Shown: positions 1-13,619, numbered from the stretch's first letter. The stretch is DNA of 64,000 bases from Leucaena leucocephala (GCA_037074615.1 CM073519.1:25007001-25071000), one strand, 5' to 3'. Translations and numbers: made by a program. Notes: generated from the sequence alone by a model not told the origin.

Positions 1-1182
1 TTAACTTTTTCATACAAGAATAATTATGACATAATGTGGGACACCTTATGGGGGTATGTGGCATGCTCATAGTGTAAGGAAGCTTCTAGAAAAATTATAG
101 TCCAATATGGTACTGATCAAAGCAGTTTCATAACAATAGGACTACTTTCTATTCTAAAATTTTTATAATATACCAGGATATGTATTCTGTCCTGGAAATC
201 AATATCTAGGCTTCTTATACCATTAACATGATTATACTAAATATTTATTTGCCATCCATTCCTTAGGAAATGACCAAAATACCCTTGGTGTCCTTTCTTG
301 CACTACATTAACCTTAAGGGTATAATTATCATTTCACACCTCTTTATACTACCTCAGGGTGTATCGAGACTCTAAATAATCCTCTTTATAATATATGACA
401 CATTTTTGGCCTATCCAAAATGACCAAAATGCCCTCCATCTATCACTGGTACAGTATGGGCATCCAGGGGCATTTTTGTAATTTTGCACCTTTTCTGGAC
501 ACTGGCCCCTTCTACTGATGAACTGGTACCCTAGGTTTTGGACCCTCCTTAGTGTCATCATGGGCCTATATATGAGGTCATCTTATCTTATTCTATCCAG
601 GGTCACATACCGATAAGTTCCATTATCGGATCACGGGTGTTATCAAACTCCCATCAAAATTTATTATTATAGGAATAACTTTTTATACAGGACTTCTTCT
701 GGGGTTCTGTCAGATTCATAACATCTGACACTATAGGGCACACTTTCCTGTAATTCCCCCACTTATATCTGATATTCATGGAATCTGATAAAAATTCAGA
801 TAACTTTTAGACTATTAGATAATTTTCTGCTGTCTAGAGCCCTAATAAAATTTCTATATCGTGCCAAATTAACTAGCATATCTTCCTCTATTTACTGATG
901 GAATATGGGACTGAAAAATTTGGTAGTTATAACCCTTTTCGGGCTGATCTTTCTATAATTATAATTTTGCTCTTGAACTTTTTACTTAATTACATTTAAG
1001 TCCCTTAACTTTTGAAAATTACCACTTTTGGCCCAACTTTTGTTTCTACTTTTCATTTTAGTCATTATCTTCCTTAAGGAATCATCTAACCTTTATTATT
1101 TTTTATGATCTTTGTCATAATCCTTTCCAAACCTCTTTCCACTATCAATGCTATACAGATAGGGAAAAATTAGGATATAACA
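1..1182 (-). mobile_element. Family A LTR, 5' portion only, reverse orientation
   Basis: This stretch aligns along its whole length with 46327-47580, the outer part of the 3' LTR of the complete family A element, and ends in the reverse complement of the LTR start (TGTTATATCC on the minus strand). Only the first third of the LTR is present because the window begins inside it. It abuts internal sequence of another family A copy in the opposite orientation, so it is probably the edge of an insertion. The target duplication cannot be tested here. No coding sequence is seen. Confidence 0.85.
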
Positions 1183-1398
1183 TATAGCAAGAAAGTAAGT
1201 AATAGAATGAACTAGACTTCAACTCTGATTAAGTTGATTCCGAACAGAAGAATGATCATAGTAAAGATATAAAGAATTGTGGATATGAAAAGTACTCTTC
1301 TAAGATATCAAGATAAAAGATAAGAGATAGATACCCCAATCCATGATTGAGGTGTTGAGTAAATTTTAAGGACGAAATTTAATTTAAGGGGGTAGAAA
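1183..1398 (+). mobile_element. Family A internal region, last 216 bp with polypurine tract
   Basis: The reverse complement matches 47581-47800, which lies just inside the 3' LTR of the complete family A element. It carries the string GACGAAATTTAATTTAAGGG, followed by the polypurine tract AAGGGGGTAGAAA ending right before the LTR at 1399. That arrangement (GACGAAATTT then a G-rich tract) is the usual 3' end of Del/Tekay-type Ty3/gypsy chromoviruses. It therefore marks 1399-4505 as a 3' LTR of a plus-strand copy whose remainder lies outside the window or was lost. Confidence 0.8.
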
Positions 1399-4300
1399 TG
1401 TCATATCCTAATTTTTCCTGATCTGTATAATACTTATAGAGGAAAGAGGTTTGGAAAGGATTATGACGATGATCAGAAGAAATAATAGAGGTTAAATGAG
1501 TCTTGAAGGAAGAAAGTGACCTAAACAAAAATTAGAAAAGTTTAAAGGCCAAAAGTTAAAGTAGAAATAAAAGTTGGGCCAAAAGTGATAATTTTCAAAA
1601 GTTAAGGGACTTAAATGTAATTAAGTAAAAAGTTCAAGGGTAAAATTGTAATTATAGAAAGGTCAGCCTTAAAAGGGTTAGAACTGCCTGGAAGTATTTT
1701 AGTCCGATATTCCATCAGTAAATAGAGGAAGATACGCTAGTCAATCTAGAATGATACAAAAAATTTATTAGGGATCCAGACAACATATATTTATCTAATA
1801 GTCTGAAAGTTATCTAAAATTTTATCAGATTTCATGGACTTCATATATAAGTGGGGGAATTACAGGAAAATATGCCCTATAGTGTCAGATGTCCTAGATC
1901 TGACAGAACCCTAGAAGAAGTTCTGTATAAAAAGTTATTCAAATATTAGTGAATTTTGATGGGAGTTTGAAAACACTCATGATCTGATAGTGGAACTTAT
2001 ATGTAAATAAGCTTGGATAGAATGAGATCAGATTACCTCATATATACGCCCATAATGATGCCCCTATATGCCCAGATTGTACCAAAGATAGATGGAGGGT
2101 ATTTTGGTCATCTGGGACAGGCTAAAAATGTGGGATATAGCCTAAGTATGATTATTTAGATCTAGTATAGGCCCAGAGGTAGTACAAAGAATGGTGAAAA
2201 GATGATTTTACCCTTAGGGTCAATATAGTGCAAGAAAGGACACCAAGGGTATTTTGGTCATTTTCCAAGGGATAGATAGTAGATAAATACTCAGCATAAC
2301 AATATCAATGGTATGAGAAGCCTAGACATTGATTTCCAAGACATAATACATATCCTGGTATATTATAAAAATTAGGAACAGAAAATAGTCTGATTTTTGG
2401 TGAAACTGCCCCGATCAGTACCGGCTTGGGCTAGAATTTTTCCAGAGGCTTCCTACCATGAGAATTTCATCACATGTCTCATGAGGTGTCCCTTGAGTTG
2501 TCCCTTTTGATGTTATGGATGATGTCATAATTATTATTTTTGAAAAAGTTAAATCCAATATTAAATGCGGGCCTTTAGATCAAATAGTGCACAAAGTAAT
2601 CTTGGCAATTGATTTTCCATAAATTTTTCTATAAATACCCCTTAAAATATGGTCCAAACCATGAGCTTGTGATACCTTGGGGAAACTCTTGCAAAATGGA
2701 AACTCAAGGCAAGACAAAGAAGATTCAAGGTTCCATAGTTCAAGTAAGCCAGAGATTAAAGGTAAGCAATCTATCTTAGCTTATTTTCTTTTGATTTGGG
2801 AGCTTGAACTTAGGGTTTTCATGGGAGAAAAGTCAAGTTTTCTCTAAGGTGTTGTGCTGCCCAAAAACCTTAGATGAAAGGAAAAAAGAAGAAATTAAAG
2901 TTAGAGGCATATGATTGAAGCTTAAACAAGCTAGTTAAGTGGTTGGTTGTTGAATCAAGTTGATATTCTTGACTTTTCTATGGCTGAACTTATTTGGAAT
3001 GTACTGTTCATGAGGGAAGGAAATGGAATTTCAATGATTTAATGCTTCCATTGAATTTATATGATGTTTTTTTGTAGGGTTGGAAAGGTTTTGAACCTTA
3101 GAAGCATTGATATTCCAAGATTGTAGTTTTTGAAATTCTTCACAGTTACTGTTCACTCGCATGAACAGTATTGGAATTTCATGATTTTGATGCTTCCAAT
3201 GGTTTTAAAATGAAAAGTTGTGTGGGGTAAAGTGGAGAAACAAGTATCGAAAGCATTAGAATCAATATTATAATTTTTGAAAGAATTGTATGCATATGTT
3301 CAGTTCTGTACAACAGGCCATGAAAGAGCTGGAATTTCATTATTCTAAGCTCATAGATGGATTCAAGAGATGAAATTGTGTAGGTTAAAGTCAAGACATC
3401 AATTGATTCAAAGGCCAAGTCCATTAGTTAAGATTAAGGAAAATATGTGAGCTTAATGTTCAAGAGGAAGTTATGTTAGTTAAAGTGAGTTTAATGCTCA
3501 AGGAAATTAGATGATGATGGATGAATGGTTATGTGATGTTAGGGATTGATTTATATTCTCCAAAAGAGGCAGCCACATATCCAAGAGAAGTGAGAAGAAA
3601 GAAGCAAGATAAAGTGAAAGAAATCAAGTATATGAGGTAGTAAACTTATCCTAAACTTGTATGCATTGAATGTTATACTTGATGTGCTATGGCTTTGTTG
3701 AATTGTGTTGCATATGTGCTTATGTATGAAGATCTATTCCTATTATTACTTTGGCCAATTGTATTTTCTATGTTACATGGAAGCATACACATTACACATT
3801 GTTAACACTTTCACAAGCAAGCACAAGTATCTACATTAATGTATGCATTGTTTAGTAATGTTTGCTATTGAGATTTCCCCAAAAATCTCATTCCTTTTCA
3901 TGAAACCCAATTCCATAAGTCTGTGAATAATGAAAGAGGATGATGAAGCATGAAGAAAAGCTAGGGATTGGATGGTATATATGTTATGTAAATGTGTAAC
4001 GTTGCTGTATGACCAATGTAAGTAGTGATGGTCATGATGTAAAGAAAAATAATAAATGATAGAATAAATGTATGAAATTTTATAGACATTTAGATGACAT
4101 GCCAAGCTTAGTTTTGACACCAAGAATGCTTTATTTGGATGTCTGTACAAAGAGAACTAATTTTCCAAAGTAAGGGACCAGAATCTGTTTCCAGGATTTT
4201 TGACCAAATGAACAGTAAACTTTGGCGAACAAACTGTACTAATTGACGAGTCATTTGTTCTGGAAATGATTTTTTCCTTAAAATTCAAGCTGTATCTTCA

Positions 4301-4505
4301 CATAGCTCTTTTAACCACTTCATTTCGATTTGTTTATAATTAATTATGATTTTTTGAAGTTTGTTGTGTAATCTAGATTACCATATGAACAGTAACCCAA
4401 GAAAGAATAAAATTCCAGATTTGGCTAATGGACTTCTAAGGTCTTGTAAGTAGTTCCAAATGCTACTGAATGGTTCCTAAGATGTATAAAAGTAAGGATG
4501 TTACA
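1399..4505 (+). mobile_element. Family A 3' LTR, full length, plus orientation
   Basis: The LTR begins TGTCATATCC directly after a polypurine tract and ends GGATGTTACA, the same termini as the other family A copies. At 3107 bp it is slightly shorter than the 3390-bp LTRs of the complete element. It is non-coding. It holds a perfect 9-bp inverted repeat at 3147-3170 and the GAGATTTC hairpin at 3870-3889. The sequence to its right (4506 on) is the interior of a reverse-oriented family A LTR about 68 bp from that LTR's end, so this element appears to have jumped into an older family member. The left target duplication is outside the window. Confidence 0.85.
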
Positions 4506-4567
4506 TGGAAGCATTACATTAGCCCAAAAATTAAAATTTTAAAACTTACTTATTGGGTACTGTTCAC

Positions 4568-6567
4568 TGTTAGAAATCGTGCCCTAGGGGCCAATCATTG
4601 TCTTATGAACATTATTGATTTATGAATTTATTAATTGAGTTATCATATTATTTGCATGTTTACTATGATGACCATCCTTGGATAATTCATGATATTATCC
4701 TAAATGTCCCTGGTCGATCATTTATGTGGGAGCACAGATGAAATAAGACCAGTATGACTTTGAAGATGTATAGAGATATAAATCAAAGTCATAAGCACAT
4801 GTAAGAGTACAGGGTGTTGGACCGACCCGCTATGAGAGAACTGCATGGGTAACGTCATAAGCTTCTCTCATATACAAACCATGTCAATATGCCCTTTGAC
4901 CTGAGATCATCATGGATTCCTACATGACAAAACGCTCAGCTTTGACCTAGTCAAAAGTCACTTTTGACCGAGTGATCATAAAGACTATGTTCGGGCTTAG
5001 TGGTTTTTCATGCGGAGGAATGTGAATGGTCAAGATGGAATTTGTCCCTCACATTCATGGAGAGATATTACTGGGCCCCTCGATGAGTGAGTCTGAGAAA
5101 TGTATGGCCATACTGTAATGGAAAGGTAGTTCCATCTCTATAGTCAGACTACTCAGGGATCGAGAAAGTAACGGTCGGGAATAGGAGGATGACATTATCC
5201 ATGCCTCATCCATGACCAAAATATCGCGTGACAGAAGGGACATGATATGGTTGTATAAAAGGTTACATCGTTTATCGATCCTCATATGATTTGGGTAGTT
5301 GTTATGTCTTGCTAGAGACCGCTTGCGACTTGTGGGCTAGTATAGCAAATGGCCCACTGCCAACTTCATATGGGCCTACAGGGTCGCACACAAAATAGCC
5401 CAACACGAGCTATGATGTCCAGATTCATTGAATCTAAGACATGTCCAGATTCAATGAAAGATCCAGGTGAATGTATATATATTTATTTATATTTATATTC
5501 GTATATATATAAATTCGTATATATATATATTATATATATGAGATATATGAGATTTAATTTATAAGGATAAATTAAATCCCTATCACGTTTGAATTCGAAA
5601 TTCAAATTGATAGGATATCTCATATAAGAGATATTTATAAGATTTAATTTATAAGGATAAATTAAATCTCTATCACGTTTGAAATTCGAAATTCAAATTG
5701 ATAGGATATCTCATATAAGAGATATTTATAAGATTTAATTTATAAGGATAAATTAAATCTCTATCACGTTTGAAATTCGAAATTCAAATTGATAGGATAT
5801 CTCATATAAGAGATATTTATAAGATTTAATTTATAAGGATAAATTAAATCTCTATCACGTTTGAAATTCGAAATTTAAATTGATAGGATATCTCAAATTT
5901 GATTTATGGGAATAAATCAAATATAACTCAGTCTCATCTTTATTTAAAGTTAAATAAATAAGTAATTAAATCTGTGGGACGGATTTAATATTATTTTATT
6001 TAATTAGTTTCTTATAAAATTATACAATATATGATATTGTATCAATTCGGAATTAATATAAGATTAACTCCAAAATCCAATTAGGTCAAGTGTAAAAAAA
6101 CGCATAGCATCCTCTATATCTGATTGGAGGAGCTACGTTTGAAAATAACACAGAACACAAAAGGCCGAATGGAATCTGCAAAAGGTTTGCAGACAAGAAA
6201 CTGCCGAAATAGAGACGGAGACTTGTGAAAGCCTTGGAGGGACAGGAGACGCTAGCACGTCGTTCGTGGTTGGAACGCTGTTCGTGTGGATACCAGTAGA
6301 GGAAGCCGACCTGAGGCGTCGACTTCTTGTGATCGGAAAGATACCACCGTCCGCGGAGAGAATCTGTAAAGGTCGCTGAGGAACACTCCGTCGATTTCTT
6401 GCGATCAGAAAGAGATCACCACCCACGTAGAGAAGCTGTGAAATTCGCTGAGCAACACTAAGGGTAATGATTCTTTCCACTTGACTTAAACACATACGGC
6501 AGATCCTGGCAAGGAATGGAAAATTTTTTAAAGTTTATTTCCGCTGCGTGTCTTCCAATTCCTTACA
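4568..6567 (+). mobile_element. Solo LTR of Angela-like Ty1/copia element
   Basis: The sequence starts TGTTAGAAATCGTGCCC and ends CCAATTCCTTACA, matching both LTRs of the complete copia element at 24313-33283. It is flanked by a perfect 5-bp duplication TTCAC (4563-4567 and 6568-6572). No internal region or second LTR is present, so it is a solo LTR left by LTR-LTR recombination. It contains four units of the 90-91 bp palindromic tandem repeat (5551-5893). Confidence 0.93.
5551..5893. repeat. 90-91 bp tandem repeat in copia solo LTR, 4 units
   Basis: Units start at 5551, 5641, 5732 and 5823. Each contains a perfect 12-bp inverted repeat (GATTTAATTTAT, 4-nt loop, ATAAATTAAATC) and a second stem ATATCTC/GAGATAT. 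The same array is found in the two LTRs of the complete element at different copy number. Confidence 0.9.
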
Positions 6568-9500
6568 TTCACTTGGTAATTTCCAGATTTACAGTTCAAT
6601 TTAAAAATTCATAACTAACTATAGAAAAATCGTATGGAGGTGATCAAAATTTCTAATTGTATCCCTTTCAAAGCTCTTTAAGGGAAAAAAATATAAAACT
6701 AGACATTTGCCTTGCCAATTGATACAGTTAAATCATTACTTTTTACTGTTCATATGGCAAATTTTGGAAATTCTAGATTATGTCTCTTAAATTTAGAAAT
6801 TCATTTCTCTTGATATACACATCCAAATGAGGTGTATTACCTATGAATTTAAAGATGTGGATGTGTACTAAATGCTCATAAACTTTTGTGGATTAATTCC
6901 TTCATGTTTTAGGTCAAACTGAAGACACAAAACTGCTCTAGGACCTACGTTTTTGCCATTTCAGTTTTCTTTCTTTCACTGTTATTAATTGTTCCAGCAT
7001 GCATAAGCCATCTCTTTAGCCTTTCATGCATTCATATACATCATGGGGTTATGCCCTAATTATTTTATACATTTTCTTTACATATAATGGATACTACATA
7101 ACAATACATAAAAAGACACCTTACATGGCATTTACATTCATGGAACATGCATAGCATATGCTAGAATCTTAAATACTTCACTTTCCTTCTTCTATGCTTT
7201 AGCTCTTCTCGATGCGTACATTTTCCTTCATGCTTGACCTAAATTGGTTGGTTATGGAAGGGTGAGATTCTAGGCAACCTCAGTAGCAAACATTACCACT
7301 TAAATATGCAAGATGGATGCTAATGCAGATATGTCATTTCATTAAACTTTCTTTAATTAGTGACATGCCATCATGCTATCTACCTTTCCATAAAAGTACA
7401 TAGCCATGGGAAACATGTTATTCATAACATATTCAACATGATTTATCATGTCACAACATCATTCAATAATCATATACATGTCAACACTTAAGCATACCAC
7501 ATTAAGCATATAAAGAGGCAAGTCCACTACCTTGCACTTAAGCTTTTCTCTTGATCTTTTGTACTTTCTCCCTAGCCTTCCAACCATGAAACCTTTTAGT
7601 CAATCACTTCCAACATCTTCTTGGATATTTCAAGGTCCTAAATACATTCATATTCATCACATAATTCATTATGACCATGAACTCCAACAATGTTCAAGAC
7701 TATCCTTGATAAATTCTTAACTCTTTACTAAAATAACTTTCTCTATTCTTCACTAATCAACTTGGCCTTTGAACTAATTGATGTCTTGACTTTACCCTAC
7801 ACAATTTTATCTTTTGAATCCATTTATGAGCTTAGAATCATGAAATTCCAGCTCCTATGCACTGTTCTATACAGAATTACATAACACCCTCTTTTCTTTC
7901 AAAAAATTTTATTTTAATTCTAATGCTTCCCATACTTGTTTCTCCACTTTATCCCACATAACTTTTCATTTTAAAACCATTGGAAGTATCAGAATTATGA
8001 AATTTCAATCACTGTTCATGCGAGTGAACAGTAATAGAGAAGGATTTCAAAAACTACAATGTTGGAATTTCATGCTTCCAAGGTTCAAAACCTTTCCAAT
8101 CCTACACAAAATAATCATATAAATCCAATGGAAGCATTAGATCATTGAAATTCCATTTCCTTCCATCATGAAAAGTGAAAACCGAACTGGTTCAATCATG
8201 GCAAAGTCAAGAATATGAACTTGATTCAACAACCAATCATTGCACTAGCTTGTTTAAGCTTCAATCATATAATTCTAACTTTAATTTCTTCTCTCTCATT
8301 TCATCTTAACATTTTTGGACAGCACAACACCTTATATAAAACTCAACTTTCCCCCAAGAAAACCCTAAGTTCAAGCTCCCAAATCAAAGGAAAATAAGCT
8401 AGGATAGATTGCTTACCTTTAATCTCTAGCTTGCTTGAACTTTGGTACCTTGAATCTTCTCTGTCTTGGCTTGAGTTTTCATTTTACAAGAGTTTCCCCA
8501 AGGGTTAATGTTCCACGATTTTAAATCAGATTTGAGGGGGTATTTATAGAAAAATCTCATGGAAAATCAATGGCCAATATTAGTTTGTACACTATTTGAT
8601 CTAATGGCTCACATTTAATCTTGGATTTTCCTTTTTCAAAAGGAGATTTATGACATCAACCATGACATCATTAAGGGACACTTCATAGGGCTAGGTGGAA
8701 AAATTCCAATGGGGGAAGATTCTAAAAAAATTCTAGTCCAATCCAGTACTGGCTCAGTCCGATTACACAAAAACCAAACTGTTTTATAAATATAATTTTT
8801 TTGGGATTTCATAATATGCTTTCTAACCTTAAATGAAATATCCAGATTCTTCCTACCATTAACATTCTTGTACTAGGTCAGTACTTAATTACATATCCCG
8901 TGGCAAATGATGGAAATGCCCTTGGTTTACTGTCTTGCACTATATTAACCCTAAGGACATAATTGTCATTTCACACCTCTTTATACTGCATCAGGGTATG
9001 ACTGGCTCTAACTAATCATCTTTATATTAGCTTGGACATTTTTAGCCTGTCCAGAATGACCAAAATGCCCTCCATCTATCAATGGTATAATCTGGTTACA
9101 CAGGGGCATTTTCATAATTTCACACTTTTCATGGGTTACTTTGGACTATGGCCCACTTAACTATCTCACCACCTTATTGGACCTCTTGGGATGCCATTTG
9201 AGCCTTAGTATTGGTCCATTACCTTTATGGCACAAATTCCAAGGAATTTATTTTGACCGTATTTATCAAGTATTATATTTCACTGTAAAATCCCATAAGA
9301 ATTCTACAGGATTCCTTTTTTGACTCTATCAATTTTATAAATTCTTATATTAATTATGGGAATTTACCATAAAGTTTTATCTGATTTTGAGGTCTACAAA
9401 ATACTGTAATAATTCTTTATAACTTTAGGAATTCATATCAATTAATCAGCACCTCAAATCAAAATTCTGTGTTGCGTTAAACTGATCAAAATAATTATGT

Positions 9501-10539
9501 CTATCTACTGGTAAAATTTGGGACTAATATGATTCTGGGCATTTTTTGGCCTTTTCTGATTCAACTTTCTCAATTATATTTTTGTCCATGAACTTTTGCT
9601 TAATTACATTTAGGTCACTAAACTTTTGATAATTACCACTTTTAGCCTAACTTTTGTTTCTACTCTCATTTTTGGCCTTCAACTTTTTCTAATTTTCATT
9701 TTAGTCCCTCTTTTCCTTCAAGACTCATTTAACCTTTATTATTTCTTCTGATCATCATCATAATTCTTTCCAAACCTCTTCCCACTATCAGTATTATACA
9801 TATAGAGAAAAAATAGGATATGACAAGTAGCAAAATATATTAAAAATACTTAGGATATCATTAAATTCATTTGTGTTAAAAATATAGCTATCAAAACTAT
9901 TTTAGGCTTGGAGACATCAATTTAAAGGAATTGGACTAAGTATTACACATGGGAAGACCCATTTGGGTATAAATAATCACTTTTTGTGTGTAAAATACAT
10001 ATTCTATTTTTATTATTGTACTTGTGCAAAAATTGGTAATTAGTTGACAAATTGACTTTTAGGTTCCCAAGTTACTTGAATTAAGTAATTGTTCTTTTAT
10101 TTAAGTTAGTATTTACTATTTTGAGTATTTAGGTTACATTTAATACTTTTTAGGTCATATTTGAAATTTATATCTTAAAATACATTGTGTGACTCAATTT
10201 GGAAGCAAATTGGATTGTTGATAAGTTGCATTTTTGTAATTTGTTTCTTGAGAGTTGATTTAACTGCGCTTATGCATGTAGCCGGTCCCAAGCCTGGGTA
10301 AATGAGGAGGGTTGTGTTAAGCCCTGACAGCTAACGTAAAACTTGTTGAATCTTATGAACATGGACATACGAAGAAATTAAGCTAATATAAGGTTGTTGC
10401 CTGTAAGTAACGCGTTGTATGGCTCAAGTACAGTGAGAAGTGACCAAGGGCTGCTGTATCGTTGCCCAGATGTAGTGTTAAATGAGCAAGGGCTACCACT
10501 CTCTTATGGATGGAGGCGGATAAAAAAGCTAGTTCAGGA

Positions 10540-11550
10540 GAGAAAGATCAGGTTTGGTAATTGGAATATTGGAACTATGATCAGAAAAGCGTGGGAGGTG
10601 GTGGGTTAAATGGTAAAGCAAAAGATTAACATCTTGTGCCTTTAGGAAACTAAATGGGTTGGAGAAAAATCTCAGGAAATCAGTGAGTTCAAATTATTGT
10701 ATACAGGTAAAATAGGTATGAGGAATGGTGTTGGTATCATTGTGGATAAAGAGTGGAAGACGAATATGGAGGATGTTAAAAGGATTGATGACAGAATTAT
10801 ATCTTTAAGAATAATTGTTGGTAGGGATACATTCAACATTATTAGTGCTTATGCACCTCAAGTGGGAACAGAAGCACATCTTAAGGAAAAATTTTGGGAA
10901 GATTTAGAGGGGCTAATTTAGAGTATACCACTTACTAAAAAGATTTTTATTAGTGGGGACCTTAATGGTCATGTTAGTAAGGAAGCAGGGCAATATGCAG
11001 GGACTCATGATGGTTTTGGTTTTGGAGAAATTAATAATGAAGGGCAATCTATCCTTAAGTTTTCTTTAGCTTATAACCTTAAGATTATCAACACGTGCTT
11101 TAAGAAGCGGGATGAGCACTTGATCACATACAAGAGTGGGGGCCACAGGTCACAGATTGATTTCTTTCTGGTAAGTAGTCATGACAAAAGGCTTTGTACA
11201 AATTATAAAGTGATTCCAGGGGACGGAGTGACAACCTAGCATAGGTTAATGGTTCTTGACGTGCATATTAAGTGTAGGAAGGAAAAGTGGTGACAGGTTT
11301 TAAACACAACAGTCAAGTGGTGGCAGCTAAAGGGGGAAAAGAGAGAAATATTTAAAAGAACTATGTTAAATGAAAGGATTTGGGAGGCGCAGGAAAATGC
11401 TAATATCATGTGGAAGGAAATGGCTGAGAAGGTCCGAGCAACTGCTAAAGTAATTTTGGGAGAATCTAAAGATTTTGGTCAACGAGATAAAGAGACTTGA
11501 TGGTGGAATAAGGACGTACAAGCAAAAGTTAAGTCCAAGAGAAACTTTTT
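10540..11550 (+). pseudogene. RTE LINE apurinic endonuclease domain, broken
   Basis: This is the N-terminal endonuclease that would nick target DNA to start target-primed reverse transcription. Visible motifs in order are GNWNIGT (about 10555), ETKWVGE (about 10648), NGVGIIVDKEWK, ISAYAPQVG (about 10845), and DLNGH in another stretch near 10960. A TT..HRLMVLDV segment near 11235 corresponds to the His-containing end of the fold. Stop codons interrupt the reading frame at 10607, about 10643 and 10919, and at least one lies near 11238, so no functional enzyme can be made. Family assignment rests on the motif order and on the adjoining RTE reverse transcriptase. Confidence 0.85.
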
Positions 11551-11583
11551 CAAAGCTATACACTTATGTAATAATACCAAAAA

Positions 11584-13371
11584 TTGGGAAAGGAAACTAA
11601 GAAAGCGGTGAGTTTAGTTCGTTTTAAGGCGTTTGAGGAATTTTATAAGGAGTTAAAGATAAAGTCAGGAGAACAAAAGATTTATAAGATTGTAAGAGAC
11701 AGGGAAATGAAATCGAGGGATTTGGATCAAGTACGATGTATTAAGGATGAAGAAGACAATATTTTGGTTGCAGATAGTGATATTAAAGAACGGTAGGAGA
11801 CCTATGTTTACAAATTGTTTAATGACGAGGGAGGAGGGTCGAGTTATGAGCTAGAGGATTTAACAGGAGAAGTTGAACCAAATTTGGCATTTTACTGTAG
11901 GATCTGTGTTAGCGAGGTTAAAGAGGCATTTAAGAAAATGGAAAATGGTAAAGCTGTTGGACCTGATGGTATTCCTATTGAAGTTTGGAAGTGTATAGGT
12001 GAAATGGGGGTGGTGTGGCTTGCTAAACTTTTTAATGTGATCTTAAGTTCTAAGAAAATGCCGAATGAATGGAGGAAAAGTACTTTAGTTCCTATTTAAA
12101 AAAATAAAGGGGATATTCAAAATTGTGTAAACTACAGGGGATAAAGCTTATGAGTCACACTATGAAGTTATGGGAAAAGGTAATTGAACACAGGTTGAGA
12201 TTAGAGACTGATATTACTGAGAATCAGTGTGGTTTCATGCCAAGTAGGTCTACAATAGAGGCGATTTATTTATTAAGGGGGTTAATGGAAAGGCATCGAA
12301 CTAAAAGAAGAGACTTGCATATGGTCTTCATTGACTTAGAAAATGCATATGATCGAGTGCAAGAGAGGTGCTTTGGAAAGCTTTAGAAAATAAAGGTGTA
12401 CGCATGGCATATATCAAGGCAATAAAATATATGTATGAGGGGGTAACAACTACTGTAAGAACGGCTGGGGGCGAAACAAAGGATTTTCCCATAAGGATTG
12501 GTCTACATCAGGGATTAGCCTTGAGTCCTTATTTATTTAATCTAGTAGTGGATATTCTAACTAAGCCTATTCAAGAAGAAATCCCTAAGTGCATGCTTTT
12601 TGCGGACGATATAGTTCTTGTGGCGGAGTCAAGAGAAGAGATTAATTTTAAACTTGAGTTATGGAGAAGTACTTTAGAGTTGAAGGGTTTTCGTCTGAGT
12701 AGAAGTAAGATTGAATATATGCATTGTAATTTTGATAAGAGGCAAGTTAGAAGTAACTTGAAGGTCAAATTGGGAAATCAAGTTATTCCACAAATAGATA
12801 AGTTCAAATATTTGGGATCAATGATACAGAAGGACAGTGAAATTTTGGAGGATGTTAATCATAGAATTCAAACTGGGTGGTTTAAATGCAGAAAGGCTAC
12901 TGTGGTTATATGTGATCGAAAAATACCAGATAAAGTAAAAGGAAAGTTTTATCGTACTGCTATAAGACCGGCGATGCTTTATGGAAGTGAATACTGGGCT
13001 TTAAAACGACAGCAAGAGCATAAAGTTGGGGTAGCTGAGATGAGGATGTTGAGATGGATGTGTGGGCATACAATAAAAGATAAGATTCATAATGAACATA
13101 TACGGGAAAGAGTTGGAGTGGCACCTATTGAAGAGAAATGGTAGAGAACCGTCTTAGGTGGTTTGGACACGTACAATGAAGGCCAAGGGATGCGCCGGTG
13201 AAGAGGGTGGATCAAATAGTATGGACACCGGTTAAAAGGAGTGGAGGAAGGCCAAAGAGAACGCTTAAAGAGGTAATTGAACGGGATCTCCTGGTCAATA
13301 ACTTACCTAAGGATTTAGTTTTCGATAGAGCACAATGGCTTTGTATGATCCATGTAGCCGACCCCATTTAA
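11584..13371 (+). pseudogene. RTE LINE reverse transcriptase domain, frameshifted
   Basis: The RT comes in three frame blocks. 11584-12099 has the connector and the KAVGPDGIPIEVWK motif. 12123-12386 has YRGIKLMSHTMKLWE, GFMPSRST and a FIDLENAYDRV palm motif. 12368-13143 has GLHQG..LSPYLFNLV and the catalytic FADD at 12599-12610, then the thumb and a C-terminal segment with MLRWMCG. A one-base loss near 13138 shifts the frame again, after which RLRWFGHV and VADPI follow up to 13371. At least three frame changes and several stops mean it is dead. The domain order and the terminal WFGHV/VADP segment are typical of plant RTE LINEs. Confidence 0.9.
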
Positions 13372-13619
13372 TGGGATAAGGCTTGTTGTTGTTGTTGTTG
13401 TTGTTTCTTGAGAGTTGATTTTCTCTAGGGTTCTTCGTAGAACTAACAGACTTATCAAGGGTTGATTAACCTTGTGGCGTCTTCCAATACTTCAAGTCCT
13501 TGTTCTTCTTGTTCAAGGGTTCAAGGGAATCACCAGACCTCTTTTTAACGTTCTTGGGGTGAGTATAATTAGATTGGTTATGGGTTCGTGGGATTTTCAC
13601 TTGTGGGTTCGCATTATCT

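Larger units (their letters stand above)
4506..9825 (-). mobile_element. Older family A LTR, reverse orientation, split by a copia solo LTR
   Basis: 4506-4567 and 6573-9825 together align with the reverse LTR at 44191-47580, lacking only its first ~68 bp, which would lie left of the plus-strand element that interrupts it. It ends in GGATATGACA at 9825. It is visibly more diverged than the other copies: the hairpin near 7264 has lost pairing. The base following it (9826) is sequence homologous to the 3' LTR of the Ty3 element, so this copy landed in that element's 5' LTR. The presumed target duplication on the right is AGTAG (9826-9830); the left copy is outside the window. Confidence 0.8.
10262..13403 (+). 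mobile_element. RTE-clade LINE, near full length, degraded
   Basis: The element has endonuclease and reverse transcriptase remnants in order. It ends in the characteristic plant RTE 3' tail (TGTAGCCGACCCCATTTAA, then GGGATAAGGCTTG and about six TTG repeats). It is flanked by an 18-bp target duplication TTTCTTGAGAGTTGATTT (10244-10261 and 13404-13421); up to three further bases (TTG) match but cannot be told from the tail. At about 3.14 kb it is close to full length for plant RTE elements. It sits inside the 5' LTR of the Ty3 element, so it is younger than that element. Confidence 0.92.
9826..13613 (+). mobile_element. Ty3/gypsy 5' LTR, truncated at left and split by a LINE
   Basis: 9826-10261 plus 13422-13613 align with the right-hand ~600 bp of the 3' LTR at 17545-18295. 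Both end in TGTGGGTTC(G/A)CA. The first ~140 bp lie beyond the reverse family A insertion that ends at 9825. The LINE at 10262-13403 interrupts it and duplicated its target. A tRNA-Met primer site follows 7 bp downstream. Confidence 0.85.

Noticed and set aside
6133..6495. 120-codon minus-strand frame
   Set aside because: It lies in the 3' part of the copia solo LTR. The matching stretches of the other two LTRs give only shorter, shifted frames (25876-26193, 32894-33076), so it is not a conserved gene.
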